Source: JAHEFU01 sp020440645
GTDB taxonomy: Bacteria; 4484-113; JAFGCY01
Direction of reading: 5' to 3'
Assembly: GCA_020440645.1 (NCBI GenBank)
Contig: JAGRNR010000001.1
Coordinates: 1 to 64,000, forward strand
Length of the DNA stretch: 64,000 nt
Of the stretch, positions 8,246 through 15,711 are shown one piece after another. Position 1 is the first letter of the stretch. Each line of letters starts with the position of its first letter. The notes beneath the pieces are model-generated. The model saw only the letters and a list, made by a program, of their open reading frames with translations. It was not told the origin of the DNA and did no database searches. The position numbers and the translations under genes are program-made.

Positions 8246-9178
8246 ATGGTCCGTGAACCTGCGGGCCTTCAAGGGAGTCAAGCGAGCGTGCTAGCAACCA
8301 TCATTGCGGGAAGGGGATTCGGGGCCTGGCTGGACCGTTACCAGGGATTCCTTGATCCGGACAATCCCTTCATCAGCTGGCTGTTGATCTTTGATGCCGC
8401 AATTCTGCTCGTACACCTCTGGCTGGTGTTCTGGGTCTATCGCGATGCCAGCTGGCGCTACAACCGCGGAGCACCCTGGGCACTGCTTGCCTTCGTCTTC
8501 CCGCTCGGTGGCTGGCTGTTCTACCTGATGTACCGCATCAGCCCGCTGACCCAGTTTGATCGCGCCGAGCAGGAACTGTTCGATGACGATGAGCATGAGT
8601 GGACGGATTACGATGAATACAAGGCCAACCGCAGTGCCAGCCTGTTCCAGGAGCTGTATGAGGCCAGCATGGAAGGCAGTGGCTACACCGCCGAGCAGCG
8701 CCAGAGCCGGCGTCGTGAGCTGCGCAAGCAATTAACACCTGAAGAGAAGGTGGCACGCCGTGAGGAGCGCTTGAAGGAAAAGCAGCTGCGCCAGGAGAAG
8801 CTCAAGCAGGTCAGGGAGCAGAAGCAGGAAGACCGCAAACAGGCGAAGAAGGATGCGAAGCAGCGCAGCACCATGACCGGCAGGCATGGCTTCAGCTTCC
8901 GCATGAGTGACCGCAGGCAGGCCCGAATCCGCAAGCAGCTGCAGATGCTGGAAACCCTCAAGACACTGCCGCGCGAAGACCAGATCATCGAGGAGATGAT
9001 CTTTGAGATGGACTATGTCGGGGCGAAGCAGGCAGCCGAGGATGCAATGGAGATTGCGAAGGAAATGAATGATGCTCAGGGCCTTGTCACCTATGAGAAA
9101 TACCTTGAGCGCATTAATCGGCTGATTGAAGAGGAACTCGAGGAAGAACGGGAGATCGATTCCCACGACCAGCAGTGA
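8246..9178 (+). CDS. Membrane protein with long charged coiled-coil tail, unknown
   Basis: 310 residues. Two hydrophobic helices (about 42-68 and 76-98; the pair resembles the phospholipase-D N-terminal/cardiolipin-synthase anchor), then an acidic spacer and a very basic/acidic Lys-Arg-Glu-Gln-rich coiled coil (about 145-215), and a C-terminal helical repeat-like part (about 225-300, with LETLKTLPREDQIIEEM and AMEIAKEMNDAQGLVTYEKYL, TPR-like texture). No enzymatic motif. The start at ATG 8246 is tied to the TATAAT 10 nt upstream; GTG 8288, with GGGAG before it, is an alternative that would remove 14 residues. Confidence 0.7.
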   Translation: MVREPAGLQGSQASVLATIIAGRGFGAWLDRYQGFLDPDNPFISWLLIFDAAILLVHLWLVFWVYRDASWRYNRGAPWALLAFVFPLGGWLFYLMYRISPLTQFDRAEQELFDDDEHEWTDYDEYKANRSASLFQELYEASMEGSGYTAEQRQSRRRELRKQLTPEEKVARREERLKEKQLRQEKLKQVREQKQEDRKQAKKDAKQRSTMTGRHGFSFRMSDRRQARIRKQLQMLETLKTLPREDQIIEEMIFEMDYVGAKQAAEDAMEIAKEMNDAQGLVTYEKYLERINRLIEEELEEEREIDSHDQQ

Positions 9179-9186
9179 GCCGGTGC

Positions 9187-9192
9187 TAGGAT
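9187..9192 (+). promoter_or_regulatory. -10 element TAGGAT, leaderless start of mazG
   Basis: TAGGAT followed by six bases and ATG 9199. No Shine-Dalgarno sequence. Confidence 0.5.
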
Positions 9193-9198
9193 TGCTGC

Positions 9199-9861
9199 AT
9201 GCCCGAAGAGAATGTCCTTGAGCGCTGGCGCGCAGCTGTCAGCGGACGTGAAACACAGCTCGAACGGACCCGCGAGTGGTACGGAAACCTGTTCTCGCTG
9301 ATGGCCGACCTGCGCAGTCCCGGCGGTTGCCCCTGGGATGTGGAACAGAGCCTGGCCAGCCTGCGCCAGTACATCCGTGAGGAAGCGGATGAGGTCTGTA
9401 AGGCGATTGATGACATCCTAGATTATGAGAATGAGCTGCGCGCCAATGCAGGACTGGCTGCGGACAATCCCAACCCCCCAGCAGAAGAGAAGGCCAGGAC
9501 CGACAAGAAAGGCCACAGCATAGCCCACCATCCACACCACCCCGATTTCGATGCTGTGGCTTCCGCCTCCGGCGCACCTCTGCCAAAGCAGATTATGGAG
9601 GAGCAGCGGGAAAAGCTCGATGCACTCTATGCCGAGCTGGTAGAGGAAATCGGTGACCTGGCTTTGCAAAGTGTCTTCCTTTCGGACATCCTGCATGGGA
9701 TGAAACGGCCCGGACTGGACAGCAGCCTGGAGCAGATTGTGACCAAGCTCATTCGCCGGCATCCACATGTATATGGTGACACTCAGGCCGCTGACAGTGC
9801 CGAAGTGCTGTCCAACTGGCAGCGCATCAAGGACCAGGAGAAAAAGCAGACTGAACCTTAA
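9199..9861 (+). CDS. mazG: MazG-type nucleoside triphosphate pyrophosphohydrolase
   Basis: Hydrolyses NTP/dNTP to NMP and PPi (house-cleaning or ppGpp modulation in known members). Diagnostic MazG signatures: LRSPGGCPWDVEQSLASLR (about 38-56), EEADEV (about 61-66), EEIGDLALQ (about 150-158) and the closing RRHPHVYGD. The metal-binding EExxE...ExxD helices are separated by about 85 residues instead of the usual short hairpin, because of an acidic, His-rich insertion (about 78-140, including HSIAHHPHHPDFD). 220 residues, a single MazG domain rather than the duplicated 260-residue form. Leaderless start. Confidence 0.9.
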   Translation: MPEENVLERWRAAVSGRETQLERTREWYGNLFSLMADLRSPGGCPWDVEQSLASLRQYIREEADEVCKAIDDILDYENELRANAGLAADNPNPPAEEKARTDKKGHSIAHHPHHPDFDAVASASGAPLPKQIMEEQREKLDALYAELVEEIGDLALQSVFLSDILHGMKRPGLDSSLEQIVTKLIRRHPHVYGDTQAADSAEVLSNWQRIKDQEKKQTEP

Positions 9862-9883
9862 ATCCTGTGGAAACGTCCACGGG

Positions 9884-9889
9884 TATAAT
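9884..9889 (+). promoter_or_regulatory. -10 element TATAAT, subtilase gene
   Basis: TATAAT giving a leader of about 24 nt before the ATG at 9920. Confidence 0.5.
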
Positions 9890-9919
9890 CAATCGACCGT
9901 CCAGGACAGAACTACACAC

Positions 9920-11626
9920 ATGAAAAGATACATCTCAAGCACCCTTGTAATCATGCTGGCCGGACTGCTGGCCTTCAGCGGTTCCACCCAGCGTGCGACT
10001 GCGCAGACACCCAATCGGGGCACTGCAGTGCTGCCTGGGCAGTCCCAGATCCTCGACCGGCAGATCCTTGTGGAACTGCAGTCCGGCGGGGATGCGAAAT
10101 CCGCCTCCGCTGCGATGGCCAGCAAGGGCGTCAGCATGGTCGATACCCTGCCGCTGAGCTACACGGACTACCTGGTGGTGCGGGTGCCTGACGGTGACGA
10201 TTACGAATCCGTGTTCCGCCGCCTGGAGAACGACCCAAACATCCGCTCAGTGACCCCGAATGTGGTGAAGCACATCTCTGAGTACATCCCGAATGACCCG
10301 TTGTTCCTCGGCACCGCCTCAGATGTGGAAAGCGGGCTGGCCAGTGGGGCGGGTTCCCCTGCCCTGTCCAACCAGTGGGGCCTCTTGATCAGTGGTGCCC
10401 AGGACGCCTGGGAAGTCACGACCGGCAAGAACAACATCGTGGTTGCCGTGCTGGACACCGGTGCCAAGCTTGACCACGAGGACCTGAAGAATCGCCTGTG
10501 GAACAATCCGGGCGAGGCAAAGGACGGTACTGATACGGATGGCAACGGCTTCGTTGACGACGTGCACGGCTACGACTTCCAGGGCTACAGCCTGCCCGTC
10601 GGCGGTGGCGCCGGCAGTGGTGGCGATGGCGACCCGACGGACGAGGAAGCGAAGAGCGCTGATACCCTCTTCGACTCCCACGGTACGAGTACGGCCAGCA
10701 TCGTGGCAGGCCAGACCAACAATGGCGTCGGCATGGCCGGCGTGGCCGGAGGCAGCTCCCCCTCGAGTGGCGTGCGCCTGATGATCTGCCGTGTCGGCAC
10801 GGCCAGCACCATCAGCCTGGCTGCAGAGATCGGTGCGATTGACTATGCTGTCAACAACGGCGCACACGTGATCACGATGAGCTTTGGCGGTGAGTCCGGT
10901 GGCGATGCCGAGGAAAATGCGATCAACCGTGCCTGGAATGCAGGTGTATACGTATGCGCCGCAGCCGGCAACTACCCGCAGGGTGCCGCCGCCGGCGTGG
11001 ACCTCCCGGCCGGGTTTGACAACTGCGTGGCCGTCGGCGCCACGACGATCTTCAGCCCGGACAGCGTGAACGTCGGCCCCGGTGCCCAGGTTGTCAGCGA
11101 GTACCGCCCGAGCTACTCCAAGACCGGGCCTGAGGTGGAGATCTGCGCTCCCGGCACCCGCGTCATCAGTGCAGCCTGGGGTGGCAGCAATGCAACGGTC
11201 GACGGCTATATGGACAGCTTCCAGCACCAGTTCACCGGCACCTCAGCGGCAACCCCCGTGGTGGCTGGCCTCGCAGCCCTGCTTTACAGCGTGCTGCCCG
11301 ACCCGGAGTCGGTAACCGCCAACCAGACCGTGCGTGACCGCATCAACAGCACTGCCAAGGACCTCGGCCAGGCCGGCCGGGACGAGCAGTTCGGTTTCGG
11401 CCGGATCGAGATGGGTGAGGCTCTGGCGGCCTTTGCCACCGGCAAGGATGGCGATGCCAACGGTGACGGATTCGTGGATGAGGCTGACCTGGCGCTGATC
11501 ATTGCCAACTACGGCAAGCGCAGCACGGATGCCGGCTACACCGCGCAGATGGACCTGAACAGCGACGGTGTGATCGATGAGCTGGATGTGCTCGAGATCG
11601 GCAAGTACTACGAAGCGGCCCCGTAG
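9920..11626 (+). CDS. Secreted subtilisin-like serine protease with C-terminal dockerin
   Basis: 568 residues. Signal peptide (about 1-29, ending ATAQ), an I9-like propeptide region (about 48-110), then an S8 catalytic domain with Asp179 (VLDTGAKLDHEDL), His254 (DSHGTSTASIVAG) and Ser442 (FTGTSAATPVVAG). Two EF-hand loops form a dockerin-like tail (about 508-566): DGDANGDGFVDEADLALI and DLNSDGVIDELDVLEI. The open frame extends upstream into mazG, but the signal peptide and the TATAAT at 9884 fix the start at 9920. Role: extracellular proteolysis, Ca-dependent. No cohesin scaffold of the cellulosome type is seen nearby. Confidence 0.93.
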   Translation: MKRYISSTLVIMLAGLLAFSGSTQRATAQTPNRGTAVLPGQSQILDRQILVELQSGGDAKSASAAMASKGVSMVDTLPLSYTDYLVVRVPDGDDYESVFRRLENDPNIRSVTPNVVKHISEYIPNDPLFLGTASDVESGLASGAGSPALSNQWGLLISGAQDAWEVTTGKNNIVVAVLDTGAKLDHEDLKNRLWNNPGEAKDGTDTDGNGFVDDVHGYDFQGYSLPVGGGAGSGGDGDPTDEEAKSADTLFDSHGTSTASIVAGQTNNGVGMAGVAGGSSPSSGVRLMICRVGTASTISLAAEIGAIDYAVNNGAHVITMSFGGESGGDAEENAINRAWNAGVYVCAAAGNYPQGAAAGVDLPAGFDNCVAVGATTIFSPDSVNVGPGAQVVSEYRPSYSKTGPEVEICAPGTRVISAAWGGSNATVDGYMDSFQHQFTGTSAATPVVAGLAALLYSVLPDPESVTANQTVRDRINSTAKDLGQAGRDEQFGFGRIEMGEALAAFATGKDGDANGDGFVDEADLALIIANYGKRSTDAGYTAQMDLNSDGVIDELDVLEIGKYYEAAP

Positions 11627-11676
11627 GCAGCCTGAGCAGGCTGCACAAATGCAAACCCGCATTGATCAGGCTGGCT

Positions 11677-11964
11677 TCAGCCTGCCGTTACCTTCGGATG
11701 GCTGCGCACGAAGTTGACAGCCTTGTCCACGGCTTCCTTGACAGCGGCGTGCATTGCCAGCTGCTCCTCAGAGCTCAGGTAGAAAGAGGCATCGATCGCG
11801 AAGCGCACATAGCGGCTGGGCAGCTGGTTCAGTGCCAGGCAGGCGATGTCCTCCATCGCGCCAGGCTGCTCGGAAACCGGGTCACTGCCATACTCGGCAC
11901 AGATGTACTGGAACACGAGCGACTCGTAATAGTTCTTGACTGAATCAAAGTTGATGTACTGCAT
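11677..11964 (-). CDS. comFB: ComFB-family protein
   Basis: 95 residues, the usual ComFB size. The family signature is clear: DIACLALNQLPSRYVRF (about 40-56), preceded by an N-terminal helix. ComFB was named in Bacillus competence operons; cyanobacterial homologues bind cyclic di-GMP. Last gene of a minus-strand set after FliS and a FliT-like protein, which would fit c-di-GMP control of motility; that link is inference. A GGGAG ribosome-binding site precedes the ATG, and a TATAAC box about 17 nt upstream may give it its own promoter. Confidence 0.75.
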   Translation of the reverse strand: MQYINFDSVKNYYESLVFQYICAEYGSDPVSEQPGAMEDIACLALNQLPSRYVRFAIDASFYLSSEEQLAMHAAVKEAVDKAVNFVRSHPKVTAG

Positions 11965-12037
11965 GGTTCTCCCGCGCGGCGGTTATAGCCAGATAGTAAC
12001 GCCGGCCGTCAAGGTGTGTGGATGGCTTGACCGGGAT

Positions 12038-12415
12038 TTAGCAGTTCAAGTCACGGCTGGCGCTGCCAATCCCCTTCTGCATCCCAGTACCAGCTGCATA
12101 ACCCTTCAGGGCACGGCCGGCACTGGACGCCTTTTTCAACTGGTTGCGCATCAGCATCATGCGGTCCTGCACCAGGTTCTCCAAGGAATGCTCCTCGCTC
12201 AGGATACTGGACAGACGAGCTCCGATGCGCTCACGCAGGTCCGCTGGTACACGCAGGGGATCGATGCCGGACAGGCGGCTGTGTTTTTCATCCGTGATCT
12301 GTTCCAACTGCTCGAGCAAATCATCAAGCACCACAGTGCGCGTGCGCTGCTGCAGCAGTTCAACTTCATCAAGCTGGAGGTCCAGCCATTCAGCAGAATG
12401 GGTAGTGGTTGTCAT
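12038..12415 (-). CDS. Probable FliT/FlgN-like flagellar export chaperone
   Basis: 125 residues, almost entirely helical by composition, with heptad-like Leu spacing through about residues 12-105 and the C-terminal RALKGYAAG often seen at the end of the core helix in FliT/FlgN-like chaperones. No catalytic motif. It starts 39 nt after fliS with a strong GGGGAGAAG site, so it is probably cotranscribed. Assignment rests on size, helicity and the fliS neighbour, not on a recognised signature; it could be an unrelated coiled-coil protein. Confidence 0.5.
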   Translation of the reverse strand: MTTTTHSAEWLDLQLDEVELLQQRTRTVVLDDLLEQLEQITDEKHSRLSGIDPLRVPADLRERIGARLSSILSEEHSLENLVQDRMMLMRNQLKKASSAGRALKGYAAGTGMQKGIGSASRDLNC

Positions 12416-12454
12416 TTCTTCTCCCCGGGATAATGCTGCCGGAGAGAAGTTTCG

Positions 12455-12934
12455 TCAGCCCTGCAGGTTCAACCTGCCACCGATCGGTGTGCCAACAGTC
12501 TCGACTTCACGTCCAGCATGGCTTATATCGGCAGTGCTGGAGGCTTCTGGAACGACTGAGAGCGGCCGGGCCATGCCAAAGGATTCGCACCAGGTCCCAT
12601 GCAGGGGAACGAGCAGGCTGAGCACTTCATCAAGCGGGCCGGACTGCTTGTGCATGTCGGCTTCCTTGAGGCGGCTCAGCATGAAGTCGTAGAGCTGCTC
12701 AAGGCCCTTGGCAATCTCACCACCCTTTTCAAAGTCGAGGGTCGCCATCAGCTCAGCGATGATCGCATAGCAGCGCAGGATGGCATGGTGCGCCGGCTCA
12801 ATTTCACCAGCGGTGATATGGCGCATTGCCACGCGGGCAAAGCGGATTGCCCCGGAGTACAGCATCTCAACCAGCTTGACCGGGTCAGCCTGGTTGACTG
12901 CACTGTTCGTATAGGGATTGGCAGGGCTGCTCAT
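12455..12934 (-). CDS. fliS: Flagellar export chaperone FliS
   Basis: 159 residues. Binds newly made flagellin in the cytosol and keeps it unpolymerised until export. The family signature NPYTNSAVNQADPVKLVEML and YSGAIRF, followed by the four-helix bundle (HHAILRCYAIIAELMATLDFEKGGEIAKGL, about 60-95), is clear. The last 35 residues after the bundle are an unusual Pro/Ser/Gly-rich extension. Start at ATG 12934: the longer open frame lacks homology, and a TATACT box lies 9 nt upstream, leaving almost no leader. No flagellin gene is in the window. Confidence 0.88.
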   Translation of the reverse strand: MSSPANPYTNSAVNQADPVKLVEMLYSGAIRFARVAMRHITAGEIEPAHHAILRCYAIIAELMATLDFEKGGEIAKGLEQLYDFMLSRLKEADMHKQSGPLDEVLSLLVPLHGTWCESFGMARPLSVVPEASSTADISHAGREVETVGTPIGGRLNLQG

Positions 12935-12943
12935 TGTGCAGGG

Positions 12944-12949
12944 AGTATA
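12944..12949 (-). promoter_or_regulatory. -10 element TATACT, fliS
   Basis: Minus-strand TATACT 9 nt before ATG 12934; the leader would be 2-3 nt. Confidence 0.5.
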
Positions 12950-13007
12950 TCGGCGCGATCGCTGGACTGCCGTACTTGTATTCAAATGTAACCCTGTATC
13001 CAGAAAC

Positions 13008-13036
13008 AAAAAAATCCCCCCGCCGGAGCGGGGGGA
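13008..13036 (-). terminator. Rho-independent terminator
   Basis: Nine-bp GC stem (13015-13023 with 13028-13036) with a 4-nt loop, followed on the minus strand by seven Ts. Lies about 50 bp after the stop of the cohesin/dockerin/thioredoxin lipoprotein gene and insulates fliS. Confidence 0.92.
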
Positions 13037-13084
13037 CGTTTGCCCGTGATTGTCGGCCAGCTTGCACTGACCGGGATCTACTGC

Positions 13085-15460
13085 CTACTTAGGCGGCATA
13101 CCCATCAGCTCACGCATGGTGTTCTCCCAGGCGAGGGCTGAACCACCGGAAAGGGTACCGATCGCGGAACGGCGGGCCCAGCCATCCTTGTCGTAAAGGA
13201 TGGTACGCGGGATGCTGTTCCAATCCGGCCAGTACTCGTAGATGGACGGGTTGAGGGTCCACTGGGCGTGGTTGCTGTCATCCTTGCTGAAGATGATGAA
13301 GTAATCGCCATCCCAGCCCTTGTTCTGGATGAAGGTGATGTTGGAACCGTTGCTGTAGTCGCCGGAGCAGCCGAGGTGGTAGTAACCATCCGGGCCGTAC
13401 TCCTCGGACCAGGCGAACATCTCCGGCATCTCAGCCAGGCAGGGACCGCACCACTGCTCCCACCAGTTGATGGTCACGACGTTCTCGCCGTTGGCCATGT
13501 ACTTGCTGTAGCTGTCGTACGGTGCGTTGGGGGTCTTGTTGCTCGGCTGGGTGAAATCAATCCACTCGCCGGTGCCGTTCTTGCCGATCGGGGTGTTGTC
13601 GGTGTGCTTGTTGATGATCGGGTCATCAGTGACGATCAGCTCGATGCTGCCCTGGTCACTCTCGCCGTCATTGTGCACGGTCACGTTGATGGTCACCTTG
13701 CCGACGGAAGCGCCGGTGGGCAGCCAGGTCACGTTGCTGCCGGTGCCGGTGATGGCGCCAGCGGAGGCATTCCAGTCAACACTGGTCGGGGTGACATCGG
13801 TGGTGACGGACAGGTTGGCAGGACCCTCGGAGCCACTGGTGTGGTGGGTGGTCTTGCTGGTGGTCAGGCCGGTGATGGTGATCGGGACGATCACGACTTC
13901 GCTAGGCATGCTGCTGGCCATCTCGGAGTAATCGCTCTCACCCTCGTTGGTGATGGTGGTGACGACGTACTCATAAGTGGTGCCGATGTTCAGGCCACTG
14001 TCAATGTAGCTCTTCTCCAGCGGGAAATTGGTGGTGTAGATCTTGTTCCAGTCCACCTCACCCTGCACGCGGCTGTAGACGCTGTAGTTCTTGACGATGG
14101 TCGCCGGCTGCTGCCACTTGACCTCGATCGCAGCGTTCACGCCATCCTTTGCGGCGGCGGTCACGTTGAGCGGGGCGGGGATGGCGGCCTTGAAGGGCAC
14201 CACGCTGACGATGTCGCTGTAGGCGCTGAAGAGACCCTCACTGTCCTTGGCACGCACGCGGTAATCCACGCTGGTGGTGTCAGGACGGACATCGGTGTAC
14301 TGGCTGCTTGCGCTGCCGCTGGTACCGATGACTGAGAAGGAGAACTCATCCTCGCTGGTCAGCTTGCGCTCGATCTCGTAGGAAACGACATCGCCGGAAA
14401 CGGACTTGGTCCAGTTGACCTTGACGGTCAGGTTACCGGTGGTCTCATCGGACAGGCCGCTGACGGCGGTCGGCGGCTCAGGTGCGCCGGGAACGACAGT
14501 GGCACCAACCTCATTGGAAGGTGCGCCTTCGTTCATGTTGCTGTCCATCGGCTTGACGAGGAAGTTCACGCCGTTCACGCCACCGCCGACATTGACGGAC
14601 TTGACGTACTGCGGGCGGGTCTTCTGACCGGCACTCCAGAAGTCGTTACGGTCAGCCGTGATGGAACCCGGGGTGGCGCTGCTTTCGCTGCCGCCCTGCA
14701 CCAGGAACACGGTGTAACCGCTGATCGCGTTGCCGTAGTACTGGCCGATCGGGGTGATGTCAGCAAGGCTGATGAGGCCGTTGCCGTCACCGTCCACAAC
14801 CTCGAACTCAGCAACACTCGGGAAATCGCTGGCGCTCTTTCCGAGGTGGATTCCAAGAGGAGTGATGTCACCGACGTTGACTTCAGAGTTGTTGTCATAG
14901 TCGCCGACGTTCTTCTCGGTCCAGCTCAGCTCGACGTTGTTGCCATCGATCGGGTTGATGCTCAGCTCAACCGCGTTGTTGACGCCGGTGGCGGACTGGC
15001 TCACGGTGCGCTCGCCGGTGAACGGGCGATTGCTGAAGTAAACCGTGGCAAGCATGCCGCTGCCGTCAACGGGCTCGGCACCGGGGACCTGGGACAGGCC
15101 GACCGGGACGATGCCGGAACGATCGGTGAGGGTGAAGCTGAACGTATCCTCAGGCTGGCCAAGGAAGTCGCTGAACTCCACACGCTCGGGCGTGAAGCGG
15201 GAGGCATCATAGCTAAGCTCAAGGGCGGCGGTGGCGAGGTCGTCAGCTCCGACGGCCTCAATGGTCACGACGGCACTGTTGTCATTTTCGACAACATTGA
15301 CGGCCGGGGTGAAGGTACCACGTCCTTCAAGCATGTCAACGGAGAAGCTCGAGACGCCCTCGTTCCTCTCCGGCTCATTGATGCCCACGTTGGATGTCGA
15401 GCAAGCTGCTGCCAGCATTGCCAGACATGCAATGACTGCGATAAGAATCTTGCGACTCAT
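13085..15460 (-). CDS. Lipoprotein: cohesin-like, dockerin, FN3, Ig-like and thioredoxin domains
   Basis: 791 residues. Lipobox LAAAC with lipidated Cys20. In order: a cohesin-like beta domain (about 60-145, VTIEAVGADDLATAALELSY, LSYDASRFTPERV); a paired EF-hand module (about 185-246: GDYDNNSEVNVGDITPLGIH, then DGDGNGLISLADITPIGQYYG); two FN3 domains (about 328-422 and 426-520); an Ig-like domain (about 528-610); and a TlpA-like thioredoxin domain (about 625-791) with WCGPC (Cys671, Cys674) and cis-Pro in SIPRTIL. Probable thiol-disulfide function on a surface or periplasmic scaffold. AAAGGATGG is the ribosome-binding site. It ends at a strong terminator. Domain limits are estimates; the cohesin call is by pattern only. 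Confidence 0.88.
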   Translation of the reverse strand: MSRKILIAVIACLAMLAAACSTSNVGINEPERNEGVSSFSVDMLEGRGTFTPAVNVVENDNSAVVTIEAVGADDLATAALELSYDASRFTPERVEFSDFLGQPEDTFSFTLTDRSGIVPVGLSQVPGAEPVDGSGMLATVYFSNRPFTGERTVSQSATGVNNAVELSINPIDGNNVELSWTEKNVGDYDNNSEVNVGDITPLGIHLGKSASDFPSVAEFEVVDGDGNGLISLADITPIGQYYGNAISGYTVFLVQGGSESSATPGSITADRNDFWSAGQKTRPQYVKSVNVGGGVNGVNFLVKPMDSNMNEGAPSNEVGATVVPGAPEPPTAVSGLSDETTGNLTVKVNWTKSVSGDVVSYEIERKLTSEDEFSFSVIGTSGSASSQYTDVRPDTTSVDYRVRAKDSEGLFSAYSDIVSVVPFKAAIPAPLNVTAAAKDGVNAAIEVKWQQPATIVKNYSVYSRVQGEVDWNKIYTTNFPLEKSYIDSGLNIGTTYEYVVTTITNEGESDYSEMASSMPSEVVIVPITITGLTTSKTTHHTSGSEGPANLSVTTDVTPTSVDWNASAGAITGTGSNVTWLPTGASVGKVTINVTVHNDGESDQGSIELIVTDDPIINKHTDNTPIGKNGTGEWIDFTQPSNKTPNAPYDSYSKYMANGENVVTINWWEQWCGPCLAEMPEMFAWSEEYGPDGYYHLGCSGDYSNGSNITFIQNKGWDGDYFIIFSKDDSNHAQWTLNPSIYEYWPDWNSIPRTILYDKDGWARRSAIGTLSGGSALAWENTMRELMGMPPK

Positions 15461-15579
15461 ATATCCATCCTTTAAATGTGAGGGCTCATTAGTAACTTAC
15501 AGCCGGTTGGCCCGGAGGCCGCTCCGACAAAGCTTACACCGATAAGTAATTTACCACATTTTCACTACACAGTGACCAT

Positions 15580-15591
15580 ATTAATATTAAT
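15580..15591. repeat. 12-bp AT palindrome in intergenic region
   Basis: Perfect palindrome ATTAATATTAAT in the 251-bp space between the lipoprotein gene (start 15460) and the barrel gene (stop 15712). Could be an operator or AT-rich upstream element for the lipoprotein promoter; nothing else in this gap is recognisable. Confidence 0.35.
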
Positions 15592-15711
15592 GAATTGAGT
15601 CTGGGCTCTCAATAAGCCTGATTACGCTGTTATTCGCGTTATACCGGAAAAATGAGACACGGAACTGCCACATATGCAGTGAAATCCAGGGGTGCCAAGG
15701 CTGAGAGAGAT

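Noticed and set aside
13268..14335. 355-residue open frame on the plus strand
   Set aside because: Antisense to the thioredoxin lipoprotein; low-complexity Gly/Val/Asp composition typical of a shadow frame.
13085..15460. Cellulosome component
   Set aside because: Cohesin- and dockerin-like modules occur, but no glycoside hydrolase, carbohydrate-binding module or multi-cohesin scaffold is present in the window.
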